Assembly: GCA_963580285.1 (NCBI GenBank)
Contig: OY757012.1
Span: 167,326,652 to 167,390,651 of the forward strand
From: Lucinisca nassula
Lineage: Eukaryota; Mollusca; Bivalvia; Lucinida; Lucinidae
Length of the DNA stretch: 64,000 bases
Reading direction: 5' to 3'
Below the pieces are notes generated by a model that saw nothing but the letters and a program-made list of their open reading frames with translations, made no database searches and was not told the DNA's origin. Position numbers and translations under genes: made by a program. Below, piece after piece: positions 20,408 through 31,635 of the stretch (positions are counted from its first letter, which is position 1; each line of letters opens with the position of its first letter).

Positions 20408-21253
20408 TTTTTTATGCCCCCGCCATTCGAAGAATGGTGGAAAGGGCATATAGCGTTGCCCCTGTCCGTCCGTCCGTCCGTGCGTCCGTTCGTCTGTCCG
20501 TCCGTCCGTGCGTCCGAAACTTAAACGCAGTCAATAACTTCCTTATTTCTTGATGGATTTTAAAATTGCTCGGCAGAAATGTTAACCATCATGAGACGAC
20601 GTGTCACGTGCAAAACCCAGGTCTGTACCACCAAGGTCAAGGTCATACTTAGAGGTCAAAGGTCAAAAAAAGGGTCCGAAACTTAAACACAGTCAATAAC
20701 TTTCTTATTTCTGGATGGATTTTGAAATTATTTTAGAGAAATGTTAACCATCATGAGTCGATGTGTCACCTGCAAAACCCAGGTCCGTACCTCCAAGGTC
20801 AAGGTCATACTTGGAGGTCAAAGGTCAAAAAAAGGGTCCGAAACTTAAACGCAGTCAATAACTTTCTTATTTCTGGATGGATTTTGAAATTACTTTGTAG
20901 AAATGTTAACCATCATCAGTCGATGTGTCACATGCAAAATCCAGGTCCGTACCTCCAAGGTCAAGGTCATACTTGGAGGTCAAAGGTCAAAAAATGGGTC
21001 CGAAACTTAAACGCAGCCAATAACTTACTTATTTTTTGTTGGATTTTGAAATAATTTTGAAGAAATGTTAACCATCATGAGACAATGTGTCACGTGCAAA
21101 CCCAGATCCGTACCTCCAAGGTCATACTTTGACGTCAAATGGCATAAAAAGGGTCCAAAACTTAAACACTGTCAATAACTTTCTATGGATGAATACGAAC
21201 ATAGACATATTTTCGGGCGGGGGCATCCGTGTCCTATGGACGCATTTCTAGTT
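20408..21253 (+). mobile_element. HINE-L element
   Basis: The 5' end TATGCCCCCGCCATTCGAAG with a CCATTC/GAATGG hairpin is followed by TCCGTCCGTCCG. There are about four units of roughly 160 bp (AACGCAGTCAATAACTT, TCCAAGGTCAAGGTCATACT). The 3' end has the inverse GGCGGGGGCAT, a GTCC..GGAC hairpin and a CTAG|T terminus (21244-21253). The same tandem unit occurs inverted at 37690-39440. Confidence 0.7.
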
Positions 21254-21737
21254 TTTTTTTATTTTATTTTTTTTCTTTCTTTTTTCATTCTTTTTTTTCA
21301 AAAAAGGTAATATCATAACATTTGGATAAACAAAATGCAAAAACTGTACTGAAAAAAAAAAACGTCCATAATGTCATTAGGCATTTTTCTTGTTTAACTG
21401 TAAGACGCAGATTTGCCATTGTGATGAGGGATATGTTAAGAATTTATAGGAAAATTCTGAGTTCAAATGAGGGAGACTCCAAAATTTTACTAAAATTTAG
21501 CTTACCATTTGGCAAAAATTAGAATCAAAATATTAAAGGGAGTTTCCCTCCTGATGAGGGAGATATCACAGGTATGCATAGTAGACACCTTAACCATATC
21601 TGATATTATTCTAAAATTTGAACAAATTCTTTTGCCTGAAGAAAAATGTTGGCAGAATAGCATACGGGGTTGGATCCAGGATTTTGGCAATAGGGGGTTC
21701 AACAAATCTTTTTTTTTAATCTCCATGAAAATATAAT

Positions 21738-22028
21738 GGCTCGAACACCAATGGCTTGTTTACCATGGCTGAGTCGAATCCGTTCTTGAGCCCCAAGGGA
21801 AATCCTCTATATAAGAAATAGTGGGGGATGATTTATGTATCTTGCAATGTATGCTATGTGTACTCATTAGAATTGCCTTGGTGAGGTGATTCTAATGAGT
21901 ACACACAGCATATATTTTCATTATAGAGCACCGAAAAGATGTCCGGATCTATCTTGTTTTGCGTCCTGGCAGTATTCCTCAGGGTCTCGAACTACCCCTG
22001 TCTTAAACAGATTTTCAAGGTCCCAAAG
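21738..22028. repeat. Snapback I MITE
   Basis: ATGGCTCGAACACCAATGGC, then GAGCCCCAAGGGAAATCCTC, a TGCTATGTGTACTCATTAGA hairpin (21850-21912) and CTCGAACTACCCCTGTCTTA, in the same order as the copy at 12713. The right terminus is replaced by a snapback C remnant. Confidence 0.65.
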
Positions 22029-22029
22029 A

Positions 22030-22160
22030 AGAAGCCATCTGATCAGGATCTACACTGTCTGAATTCAGTTTGTGAATTTGCAGGAATAAATTACATCAAA
22101 TAATCTGATTGGTTCAAAGTCAGAAATGGGTGTGGCTAATTTAATGTCAATAAACAAAAC
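22030..22160. repeat. Snapback C remnant (right half)
   Basis: AAGCCATCTGATCAGGATCT, then CTGATTGGTTCAAAGTCAGA and GGGTGTGGCTAATTTAATG, as in the right halves at 27659 and 43083. Confidence 0.6.
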
Positions 22161-22171
22161 CAAAAACAATC

Positions 22172-22395
22172 ATAAGGGGAATGGATATACCCTGCATAAT
22201 TTCAGCCATTTTTACAAGGGAGATAACTTTTGGGACTTCCTATTGCTTCCCAAAAAACTTATTCCCCCTGGAAAAAGGATCCACTCTTGAAGGTAATAAT
22301 TTTCTCCTCGGGAGCAAATTCTTTACTTTAAGAGTGGACCCCTATTGATAAGAGAGAATTTTTTTACCCAGTTGCCTCAGATGACGTATCAATTC
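22172..22395. repeat. Snapback D MITE
   Basis: ATAAGGGGAATGGATATACC at the left, then CTCTTGAAGGTAATAATTTT and the inverse GAGCAAATTCTTTACTTTAA. The right terminus is diverged. Confidence 0.65.
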
Positions 22396-23139
22396 CTCAT
22401 ACATTCTTGTAGAAGAAACAGGTTGACTTCTACTGCCAGTATTATTACATGTACGCATGTAAACACATCAATGCTATATACATGTACGTTCTAGTAAAAT
22501 CCACTACATATACTGGTAGTGATAAAGCTGCTAAAAGTGCTTACTTCAGTGGTATACATGTATTCAGCTTAGTAGAACCCACTTTATATACTCAGACATG
22601 TTAATTCTCCCGAAAATGGCGGGAGACTCCCGAAAGAATAGCTATTCTCCCGCCTCACGAAATTCAGGGAAAAACTCACAAAAAAAAAAAGAAAATTCCG
22701 TTTTTTTTTTTTTTAAAGCCATGCTTGTTATTTTCGTGAAATCCAGCAGAAAATTCTGAATAATCTGTGGGTAATTGGTAAACTGATAATAGTAAATGCA
22801 CTCACATATTATCAGGGATTAAAAGACAAATCATCCACGTATCACTACTGCACAAACTACAATTGAAATCCTGTTATGTATTCCTATTAAAACATACCAT
22901 TAAAATCCATCAATAATGGATCTGTTAATGGGCAATTTTAACAGGGACAGACACCAAAAATGTTAAAAATCTGTTAAATTGGTTATCAAAATACCCTTAA
23001 ATAAACCTCTTAAATATTAATGGCAATTATTTAGACATTAAAACTCTTCCAAAATAAAACCAATGGTCCTATAGTATTGTTTGAAAAAATAATGCCCATT
23101 AAATAATCAATTCCAAATTAGTTTTAATGGCCATTGATT

Positions 23140-25249
23140 TTTTTAGCTCACCTGTCAGGTAGTGACGAGGTGAGCTCTTGGGATCACTTTTTGTCCATCG
23201 TGTGTGTGTCAGTGCGTGCGTAAACTTTTTCTTTAAATGTCCTCCTCCTAAACCAGTGAATGCATTTTGATATAATTTCATAGGAATGTTCCTTGGATGA
23301 CCCACTTTCAGAATTGTCTAAATCATTCCGCTACGTTAAACAAAATGGCTGCCAGAGCTAAAAATAGATAAACCTTTAAATGACATCTTCTCCTAGGCAA
23401 ATGGCCCAATTTGAAAATAATTTCACAGGAATGTTCCTTGAGTGACCTTCTTTCAAAATTTCCTTAAACGTTCCCCTCCGTTGAACAAAATGGCCACCAG
23501 AGCTAAAAAAAAAAGATAAACCTTTTAATGACATCTCCTCCTAGGCAAATGCCCTGATTTGAAAAGAATTTCACAGGAATGTTCCTTGAGTGACCCTTTT
23601 TCAAAATTGCCAAAATTGTTCTGCTCCGTTAAACAAAATGGCCGCCAGAGCTTAAAACAGAAAAACCTTCAAATGACATCTCCTAGGCAAATTGCCCTAT
23701 TTGAAAATAATTTCCCAGGAATGTTCCTTGAGTGACCCTCTTTCAAAATTGCCTAAATCAGTCTGCTCTGTTCAACAAAATGGCCACCAGAGCTAAAAAT
23801 AGAAAAACCTTTCAATGACATCTCCTCCTAGGCAAATGGCCCAATTTGAAAATAATTTCACAGGAATGTTCCTTGAGTGACCCTCTTTCAAAATTGCCTA
23901 AATCGTTCTGCTCCATTAAATAAAATAGCCACCATAGCTTAAAATAGAAAAACTTTTAAATGACATCTCCTCCTAGGCAAATTGCCCTATTTGAAAATAA
24001 TTTCACAGGAATGTTCCTTGAGTGACCCTCTTTCAAAATTGTTTAAATCGTTCCACTCCGTTAAATAAACTGGTCACCAGAGCTAAAAATATAAAAACCT
24101 TTAAATGACATCTCCTCCTAGGCAAATGGTCCGATTTGAAAATAATATCTCAGGAATGTTCCTTGAGTGACCCTCTTTCAAAATTGCCTAAATAGTTCCG
24201 CTCCATTAAACAAAATGGCCAACAGAGCTAAAAATAGAAAAACCTTTAAATGACATCTCCTCCTAGGCAAATGCCCCGATTTGAAATGAATTTCACAGGA
24301 ATGTTCCTAGATTGACCCTCTTTCAAAATTGCTTAAATCGTTCTGCTCCTTTAAACAAAATGGCCACAAGAACTAAAAACAGAAAAACCTTTAAATGACA
24401 TCTCCTCCTAGACAAATGGCCAAATTTGACAATAATTTCACAGGCATATTCCTTGAGTGACCCTCTTTCAAAATTGCCTAAATTGTTACGCTCCTTTAAA
24501 TAAAATGGCCGCAAGAGCTAAAAATAGAAAAACCTTTAAATGACATCTCCTCCTAGGCAAATGGCACGATTTGAAAAGAATTTCACAGGAATGTTCCTTG
24601 AGTGACCCTCTTTCAAAATTGCCAAAATAGTTCTGCTCCGTTAAACAAAATGGCCGCCAGAGCTAAAAACAGAAAAACCTTCAAATGACATCTCCTAGGC
24701 AAATTGAAAATAATTTCCCAGGAATGTTCCTTGAGTGACCCTCTTTCAAAATTGCCTAAATCATTCTGCTCTGTTCAACAAAATGGCTGCCAGAGCTAAA
24801 AATAGAAAAACCTTTCAATGACATATCCTCCTAGGCAAATTGCCCTATTTGAAAATAATTTCCCAGGAATGTTCCTTGAGTGACCCTCTTTCAAAATTGC
24901 CTAAATCGTTCCACTCTGTTAAACAAAATGGCTGCCAGAGCTGAAAAATATAAAAACCTTTAAATGACTACCTCCTAGGCAAATGGCCCGATTTGAATAT
25001 AATTTCCCAGGATTATTCCTTGAGTGACCCTCTTTCGAAATTGCCTAAACTGTTCCGCTCTGTTAAACAAAATGGACACCAGAGCTAAAAAAAGAAAAAC
25101 CTTCAAATTCTGCTACAATGAAAAATAGCCTCTAAAGATAAAAGTCTTTGGTCCACATTTCCTTAAAGCAGTGAATCCTTCATTTCCATAAGCTTTGAAT
25201 CATCTTGGATTCAGGTGAGCGATTCAGGGCCATCATGGCCCTCTTGTAG
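23140..25249 (+). mobile_element. HINE-J element with about 12 tandem units
   Basis: Start TTTTTTTAGCTCACCTGTCA; end CAGGTGAGCGATTCAGGGCC with a GGGCCAT/ATGGCCC hairpin and CTCTTGTAG. Units of about 145 bp are marked by GGAATGTTCCTTGAGTGACC, ACAAAATGGCCGCCAGAGCT and TGACATCTCCTCCTAGGCAA. Nested inside the TIR element at 22593. Confidence 0.8.
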
Positions 25250-25835
25250 TTTTTTAATGACCATGAAAAACAGCCATTAATAGGACCATTATTAGGATTT
25301 TTATGGCCATTAATTGTTTTGGCCATTGCACCAGAAATTTAACAAAATATAATAACCATTAAAATGTGAAGGTAGTCATTAATTAATGGCCATTAAATAA
25401 TACATACATTATTTAATGTTCATAATCTCAATGGCCATTATTTAGATAAGAGAAAATTACTATTCATTAAAAATGAGGAGAGGATTAATGGACATTAAAA
25501 ATGGTGAAAAATGTAAAACAGGCCACCCAAAAATGTTATATACATTATTTTAAATAATGGAAAATCAATCAAATAAACCTAAGAAAACAGTCGTTTCTTA
25601 GCAGGTTTGCAATCGAAAATTCTTTTATTAAGTTTCCTTTCTCTGTAAAATTGGAGGTTCCATGCTGATATAATCATGGGAATACGTTAGGAACAACTAT
25701 TCTATCGCTTTCAGCCAGACTGGAAGTAAGTATTTACCAGCGAGTGAGCATTGTCATATGTTTTCGTAACCTAACATCTGTCAAAGTAAGAAAGTAATTG
25801 TTATTGTTGGGTGCAAAAGTGTTCTAACATTTTGA

Positions 25836-25836
25836 A

Positions 25837-25928
<92 letters not shown>
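25836..25928. repeat. (TCTA)n microsatellite
   Basis: About 23 uninterrupted copies of TATC, inside the TIR element. Confidence 0.95.
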
Positions 25929-26527
25929 ACTTGTATGACTTGGTGTCTGCTTGAAGGCATCTTCATAAGGAAATGATTTTTAAAATATTTATTAGCTATC
26001 CATGAAGAGGAGTTAGTCTAGAGAATAAGCAAAAAAGTGTTCAAAAAGCCATAAGAATGCACCTTTTTCTATCCTTTCCTAAAAAAAAAAAAAATCGGGG
26101 GAGCATGCCCCCGGGCTCCCACCCCCTTGCAAGGCTTTGCGCTTTCGCCACTTGCCATTTGTCCTCCCACGCGCTGTCTCTCTCATTTTTATTTTCAAAA
26201 CTTAACATGTCTGTATGCTGGTAGTGACAAAGATGTTTCCTTTAGTTATTCTCAAAAATGAGATTTTTCTCAACTTTTAGCCTTTCAGATGCCAAGAAAA
26301 AAATACATCTGAAATTTTGTCTGTTTACATCATCTACTGCAAACTTTTTAAAAAGGCAAACACTGTGAATCCTGATCAGTCTGGTCTGACTCAACACTGT
26401 TTGCAACAATAACTTTTAATGTTACAAGCAGACAAAAAAGCAGAGGACATCTTTTGGGTTAATATTATACACCTAGTAACAACTGATTTCCACTGCATAA
26501 TTTTTAAAAGAAATTTTTATTATTCAG

Positions 26528-26916
26528 GTTCAGGTTACTACAGCAGTGAGCTAGGAACCAGATCTATGACACCTGACCAGATGAATGTTGATGCTCTCAT
26601 CCAATCAGGATACTTGTCTCAGAGTTTCAGCCAATCAGATACTGGCAGGTTGTCAGCTGACCCAAGAAGATCATATGGCGCAGGGTCTTCCATGAGAAGC
26701 TCAGGAGACATGCGTGAAAGTCGCACATCTGCTGGTGGGATGTCCCTGGGGTATTCCTACGGCACTGAGAGTTCTGTGACAGAATCTGAGCTGCAGAGGT
26801 TGGCAGAGGGCAGTGGAGTACTGAAAATGTCACTCACGATCCCAGGGACAGAGGAGTTTGAGGAAGCTAGTGATTTGTCTGAAATTGACATTACTGATGG
26901 TGGGAATACACATTAA
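26528..26916 (+). CDS. Exon 8 of visible gene, C-terminus and stop
   Basis: Acceptor TTATTCAG. GT plus the phase-1 G of exon 7 gives glycine, and the frame runs 130 codons to TAA at 26914. It encodes GSGYYSSELGTRSMTPDQMN and a possible helix (NVDALIQSGYLSQSFSQS). Next come Ser/Gly-rich text and ESELQRLAEGSGVLKMSLTI; an acidic end (GTEEFEEASDLSEIDITDGG) precedes the final NTH. The best-conserved-looking part is the last 45 residues. No membrane segment or signal is visible. The eight exons together encode 517 residues without a stop. Confidence 0.85.
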
Positions 26917-27591
26917 GTAGTTGCTTTTCCTTTAGAGTAGGTTTATATTTGAAATATTAAGCATTTGCTATTAGAATTTATACAGTGAAAGGCTTGAACA
27001 ATGATGACTTATCTGCTTTGGCTGTTGCGAAGTCCTACTCGATTCCTTATGGAATTCTTCCAATAGTCCCAGATAACTAAGGGATGGACTAGTGAGCTTT
27101 TAAGAAGGTGTATGTTGTGTGTGTCAAAAATATATTCCTAAATTAGCCCTGACACAGCACTTTGAGTAACCCTCTGTGGCGCAAACTATCCTTGTCTACA
27201 ACAAACATCCATAGCTAGCGTACAACAAAACCTACCTGAAGGCTTGTGCGATCAGTGAAGACCCATATCAGTCTGCACATTCATGCAGTCTCAGTCTGAT
27301 CAGAGTCTTCGCCTGAGGGCTATTCAATGAGAGATACACGGCATCTCTTGTCTTTCTGAGTAAATGAGCAGACTGATTCGGGTATTTGAAGGTTGCACAT
27401 CTTTATATAGGTTTTGTAGGCTGGCTCAAATGTATTGGAGTCTTTGAGTAGTGGAGTGTATTGCAAACGGTTTTTTGTGTTTTTATTTGCTTTTGGGGAA
27501 GGTTTCTGAGTATCTCTCTCAGTGATTGCAAAGTTTCGAATAACATGGACATATTAACATCATGAAGAAGTCTCCTTGCTTCATTTAACCA

Positions 27592-27798
27592 TTAACCTGC
27601 TGTTCCTGACAACCCCTACCATTGCAAACAGTGTAGATCCTGATCAGATGGCTTCTGAAGAAGCCATCTGATCAGGATCTACACTGTTTGACATTCAGTT
27701 TGTGAAATTATGGGAATAAATTAAATCAATAAATTTGATTGGTTCAAAATCAGAACTGGGTGTGGCTAAATTAATTATTCAGTGGGATAAGTGTTAAG
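27592..27798. repeat. Snapback C MITE in the 3' UTR
   Basis: A perfect 32-bp stem with a 2-base loop: left arm 27625-27656 (CAAACAGTGTAGATCCTGAT...), right arm 27659-27690. The ends TTAACCTGCTG and GTGGGATAAGTGTTAA are imperfect inverses. Other copies: 43010 and 44305. Confidence 0.8.
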
Positions 27799-28155
27799 AT
27801 TGGCAGAGTGAAGCTTTTATCTGCACCTGCCTTTGGAATATTCAGTGAACAAAAAGGTACCCAAGGTTATCCCGCTTATGTGAATTCAGCTGTAACACAA
27901 AGGTATGATGTATATGGCCATTATGTCTGCTCCCAAAAAGCATGTATCGTACACTATTGAATTTGCTTTTGCACTCAGCAAATTTGACATTTATTGGCAA
28001 CACCTTTACTGCCCCGCCCTGTCAGTCTAAGATGCAACTACTATAGACATTCCCATGTCCACATGCTTACCGGTATTTGGTATACAACGTAATGGTTGAT
28101 TGCCTGAATGGACAGAACCTCCATCCAAAAAATTATTGATCTGTGATATCTTGTA

Positions 28156-28161
28156 AATAAA
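28156..28161 (+). terminator. Candidate poly(A) signal
   Basis: AATAAA about 1.24 kb after the stop codon of the visible gene, just before the LINE insertion at 28337. Confidence 0.4.
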
Positions 28162-28350
28162 TGTATCTATTTATATAAATGTAATTTGTAGCAGTAGTGG
28201 AAAATGTGTTGATTATATGAATTTAAGCTTTGTTGTTGGGTGACAACTCATGTTTTTGGATGATATTGTTTGCCATCTCTATGGAACCGGAGAGGAGACC
28301 TAGTTATTAAAAGTTCCAAAAGAAACTACCAGTCAAGAATATAAATTGGA

Positions 28351-29823
28351 TTGGGACCAGAACGCTATTTAGATTTTAGGGGTACTTTCAGACCAGAAGT
28401 TTTTAACATATGGGAATTGAATGCACCTGATATTCTTAAAAAATTAAGTAAACTCATAGAGGCATGGTCAAAAAGAAGACTCACTCTGCAAGGTAAGATA
28501 ACAATAATAAAATCACTAGCTATTTCAAAGTTTGTTCATTTATTCATAGCTTTGCCGCATCCTCCAAGTGAGCTAATACAAAATCTTAATAAATTATTTT
28601 ATAAGTTCCTTTGGAACTCTGGACCAGACAGGATCAAAAGAAAAAATATTATTAAAAACATGGCAGATGGTGGCTTGAAAATGTTGCATGTAGAAAATTT
28701 CATTCATGCTTTAAAAATAACTTGGCTGAGAAGACATATCTTACAAGAACAAAGCACCTGGAATAAAATGTCAAATTTTAATATTAGTTTAATCTACAGT
28801 ATGGGAGATGGCTTTGCAAACTCCAAAGTAGGTGAAATACAAAACCCATTCTGGAAAGATCTTTTAAAAAGTTGGTCTGCCTTCTGCAAACATGTAAAAA
28901 TTGAAAGTTTAGAAGATATACTAGATTCTCCCATTTGGTTCAATTCTATGCTAAATCACGGTGACAGATTTTTTATAAAAGAATGGTACGATAAAGGAGT
29001 AAGACAAATAATAGATTTAATTGATGGAACAGGACAGCTATAAAAATTTGATGATTTTAAAAATGTATATAATGTTAATGGTACTTTCTTAGATTGTTTG
29101 TCTCTTTTGAGAAAAATCCCAAGGGAATGGAAAAATAAGATAAATGATAATAACCTTTTGTGTCAAAACATTAAAACAAATGTATCAAGAAACTATTACA
29201 TAAAATATCTTACCAAAGATAAAAAAGGGAGTAGAGTTTTCTACGATATAATAACGGGAAATAAAGAAGCAACTTTGCCTTCAAATAAATGGTCAAATAT
29301 AGTAGGTAACATAAAACAGGACAAGTGGAACAGTTATAATAGGTTACTTAAGGACTTGAAAGAGGTGAAATTACAAGAATTCCAAGAAAAATTAATAACT
29401 ATATACTAGTCACGAAATCAATTCTTATATAAAATAAACAAAATAAATAATGACAGGTGCTCTTTTTGTGAACAGGAATCTGAAACAATAGCTCATCTAT
29501 TCATACATTGCAATAAGGTTAAAAACTTCTGGTCATCCCTGAAAACATGGTTACAAACACAAACAAACCTTAAACTTCAACTAAATCTGAAAAATGTAAT
29601 ATTTTCTGGACAAGCTTTACAAGAAAACGATTTGCTGATTTATATACTTGTGTTAGCAAAATATTTCAAATACAAAACAAAATTTTTAGTAATAATTTGA
29701 ACTTGAATAATTTTAAAATTTACCTAAAACGAAAATTCCAAAGTGACAGATACTTGTAAATTTGACAAGTTAATGCAAAAATGGTCAACATTATACCAGG
29801 TATTCCAAGAAACAGAGGTTTAA
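28351..29823 (+). pseudogene. LINE reverse transcriptase, C-terminal fragment
   Basis: One frame runs from 28351 with only two internal stops (29041 and 29407), then shifts near 29690. Visible features: LSKLIEAWSKRRLTLQGKI and LFYKFLWNSGPDRIKRKNI, the thumb-side region of L1/Tx1-like reverse transcriptases; DGGLKMLHVENFIHALKITW; and a zinc-knuckle-like CSFCEQESETIAHLFIHC typical of the zf-RVT tail. The palm domain with the FADD motif is absent owing to 5' truncation. Probably a recent copy, given the few lesions. Confidence 0.8.
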
Positions 29824-30295
29824 GGTAAATAAATAAATAAATAAAAAAAAAAAGTTTGTGTAGAAAATGAAAAATATGATTTCATAAAATGAATTAGGTA
29901 GTGTTTTTACTATTTAGTAGCAGTGGATAAAAATAAATAAAAAATAAATAAATATTAAATAATTAAACTAAATAATTAAAAAAATAATTAAAAATATAAT
30001 AATAAAACAGACACAGTTTTGTGGGGGGAACAAAGAAAAAAAAACGAAGAAAACATTCATGAGCATTAAAGTAAGGAGAGGGTCATGCAAGGCAAAACAT
30101 ACTTAAAAACAAAACCTGTTTTGTCATGGCTTATGTCACAATAGAGTTGCTGTATGTGTTAAAAATCATTTATGATTCCTGGAATGTGGCAGAATATAAA
30201 TTGTAGGTTATGTGGTTTTACTATGGTAAAGATAAGAATAACTGATGTATTTTCAGTTTTTTAGAGTTTATGACGAAATGAAATGAGTAGGCTTA

Positions 30296-30505
30296 CCGTG
30301 ATAATCCTTAGTATTGGGGCGGATGGGATTAAGTGAGCAGTGCAGCTCGAAGTCAGACTGCTCCTGAAAGGAGCAGAACGGCTGGGTCTGCACTGTTTCC
30401 TGTCCCATCTGTACCTTTTACACCCCTCACGGGTCAGTAAAACAAATCAGTCAACATTTTAGAAGATTTGGAGCAAGTCCTTGAGGTGTCTGGATTTTTA
30501 CGGTA
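30296..30505. repeat. Snapback A MITE inside the LINE 3' extension
   Basis: ACCGTGATAATCCTTAGTAT at the left, the hairpin AGACTGCTCCTGAAAGGAGC, then GGGTCTGCACTGTTTCCTG, and the right end TGTCTGGATTTTTACGGTAA. Confidence 0.7.
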
Positions 30506-30664
30506 AGAGACATTTTAGAAATATGATAATGGCAGAAAATAATGGAAAGATGGACGCAAGAAGAAAGAAAGAGATTAAACAGGTATATCACATGTTGTAA
30601 CAGTTTAATGATAATAAAGCAAACAGGTTAAAAAAAAAAACAAAAAAAACTACCAGTCAAAGGT

Positions 30665-31025
30665 TGCTTTACCATCAAGCAAACATGCTTATATAGTTTT
30701 GAACCCCACTTTTATACAGAAAATCTGGGGTTTACAGGGGTAAACCTTATTTTTCTTATTTCTGCTGTAAATTAGAGGTTATAGAAGGTACATGTGATCA
30801 GCAAAGGGTCTGATCAGACTGAGACAGCATGAATGCGCAGACTGACCTGGGTCTTTGCTGATCACACCTTGAGTGGTTCTAACATGTACCCTTAATCTAT
30901 ATTTTGAGCAGAAATAAGAAAAATTCACCATTTTTTTTTATCTTAAATTTTTCATTTTTACGGCGGTAAAATTTACAGTGTATTTATATAGGTATGTTTT
31001 CGTAATGCAAAGTCAAGTGGCCTAG
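30665..31025. repeat. Snapback G MITE, diverged core
   Basis: Contains CATGCTTATATAGTTTTGAA ... CCCCACTTTTATACAG at the left and TATTTATATAGGTATGTTTTCGT at the right (shortened here). The centre holds a different hairpin (GATCAGCAAAGGGTCTGATC against GACCTGGGTCTTTGCTGATC). Confidence 0.65.
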
Positions 31026-31119
31026 CTAGCAGACACTTACCCCCAGCACATGAAAGAACATCCAGAAAAAACATCTTTCTCTGACAGGGGTCTGCTTTTA
31101 AAAGAAAGAGTTTGCTCCC

Positions 31120-31400
31120 ATCATGCCATCACAAAAAAAACGCCTATATAATTTTGACCCCCTCAAACCCCACTTTTATATAGGAGGGGGTATACCTTAT
31201 TTTTCCTATTTCTGCTCTAAGATATAGACTGTGGGTACTCGTTAGAACGGCCTCGATGAGGCGGTTCTGACGAGTGCCCACAATCTATATTTGGAACAGA
31301 AATAAGAAAAATATCGCAATTTTTCATCATAAAATTTTTATTTTTTCAGCGATAAAGGTGGCAATGTATTTGTATAGGCGTGTTTGCGTAATGATATTGA
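31120..31400. repeat. Snapback G MITE
   Basis: Left end near ATCACAAAAAAAACGCCTAT, right end TGTATTTGTATAGGCGTGTT. The central hairpin is GACTGTGGGTACTCGTTAGA against its near-perfect inverse (31226-31290). Confidence 0.75.
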
Positions 31401-31620
31401 GTCTGTGCAATGAACACCCGTGAAAACATTAAGTTATATAGATAAAACTGGGGTTTTAAGGGGTATACATTGTTTTCCTTATTTTGCTCAAATATAGAAT
31501 TTGGGTGCTTGTTAGAACTGACTCTATGAGGCGGTTCTAACAAACACCCACAATCTACATTTGTAGTATAAATAAGAAAAAATAAAATATCACATTTTCA
31601 CCTGAAAATATGTTTTGGAG
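31400..31620. repeat. Snapback G hairpin, second copy
   Basis: TAGAATTTGGGTGCTTGTTA pairs with ACAAACACCCACAATCTA (31498-31560). Flanked by CTTATTTTGCTCAAATA and AATAAGAAAAAATAAAAT. Confidence 0.7.
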
Positions 31621-31635
31621 CCATGAAAGAAGGTT

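Larger units (their letters stand above)
22593..26213. mobile_element. TIR DNA element with 6-bp target duplication
   Basis: Inverted 12-bp ends CAGACATGTTAA (22593-22604) and TTAACATGTCTG (26202-26213). The flanks are TATACT (22587-22592) and TATGCT (26214-26219), a 6-bp duplication with one change. A paralogous uninterrupted copy of the target (CATATACTGGTAGTGATAAA, about 22506-22525) lies just upstream and supports the exact boundaries. The interior is AT-rich, with many TAATGGCCATTAA motifs, and contains a nested HINE-J. No transposase frame. Confidence 0.7.
26917..28185 (+). other. Probable 3' UTR of the visible gene
   Basis: No coding. AATAAA occurs at 27715 and 28156; the second is followed by T/GT-rich sequence (GTTGTTGGGTGACAACTCATG, abbreviated) and is the likelier cleavage site. 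It contains a snapback-like segment at 27254-27310 and a perfect long hairpin at 27625-27690. Confidence 0.5.
28337..30646 (+). mobile_element. 5'-truncated LINE with 3' extension
   Basis: Bounded by a 14-bp direct repeat AAACTACCAGTCAA (28323-28336 and 30647-30660). The left part encodes the C-terminal part of a reverse transcriptase up to about 29823 and ends in AATAAATAAATAAA plus an A-run (29826-29853). A further 790 bp, including a snapback A copy, runs to AATAAA (30612-30617) and poly(A) (30629-30650) immediately before the second direct repeat. This fits retrotransposition of a read-through transcript. Confidence 0.7.
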
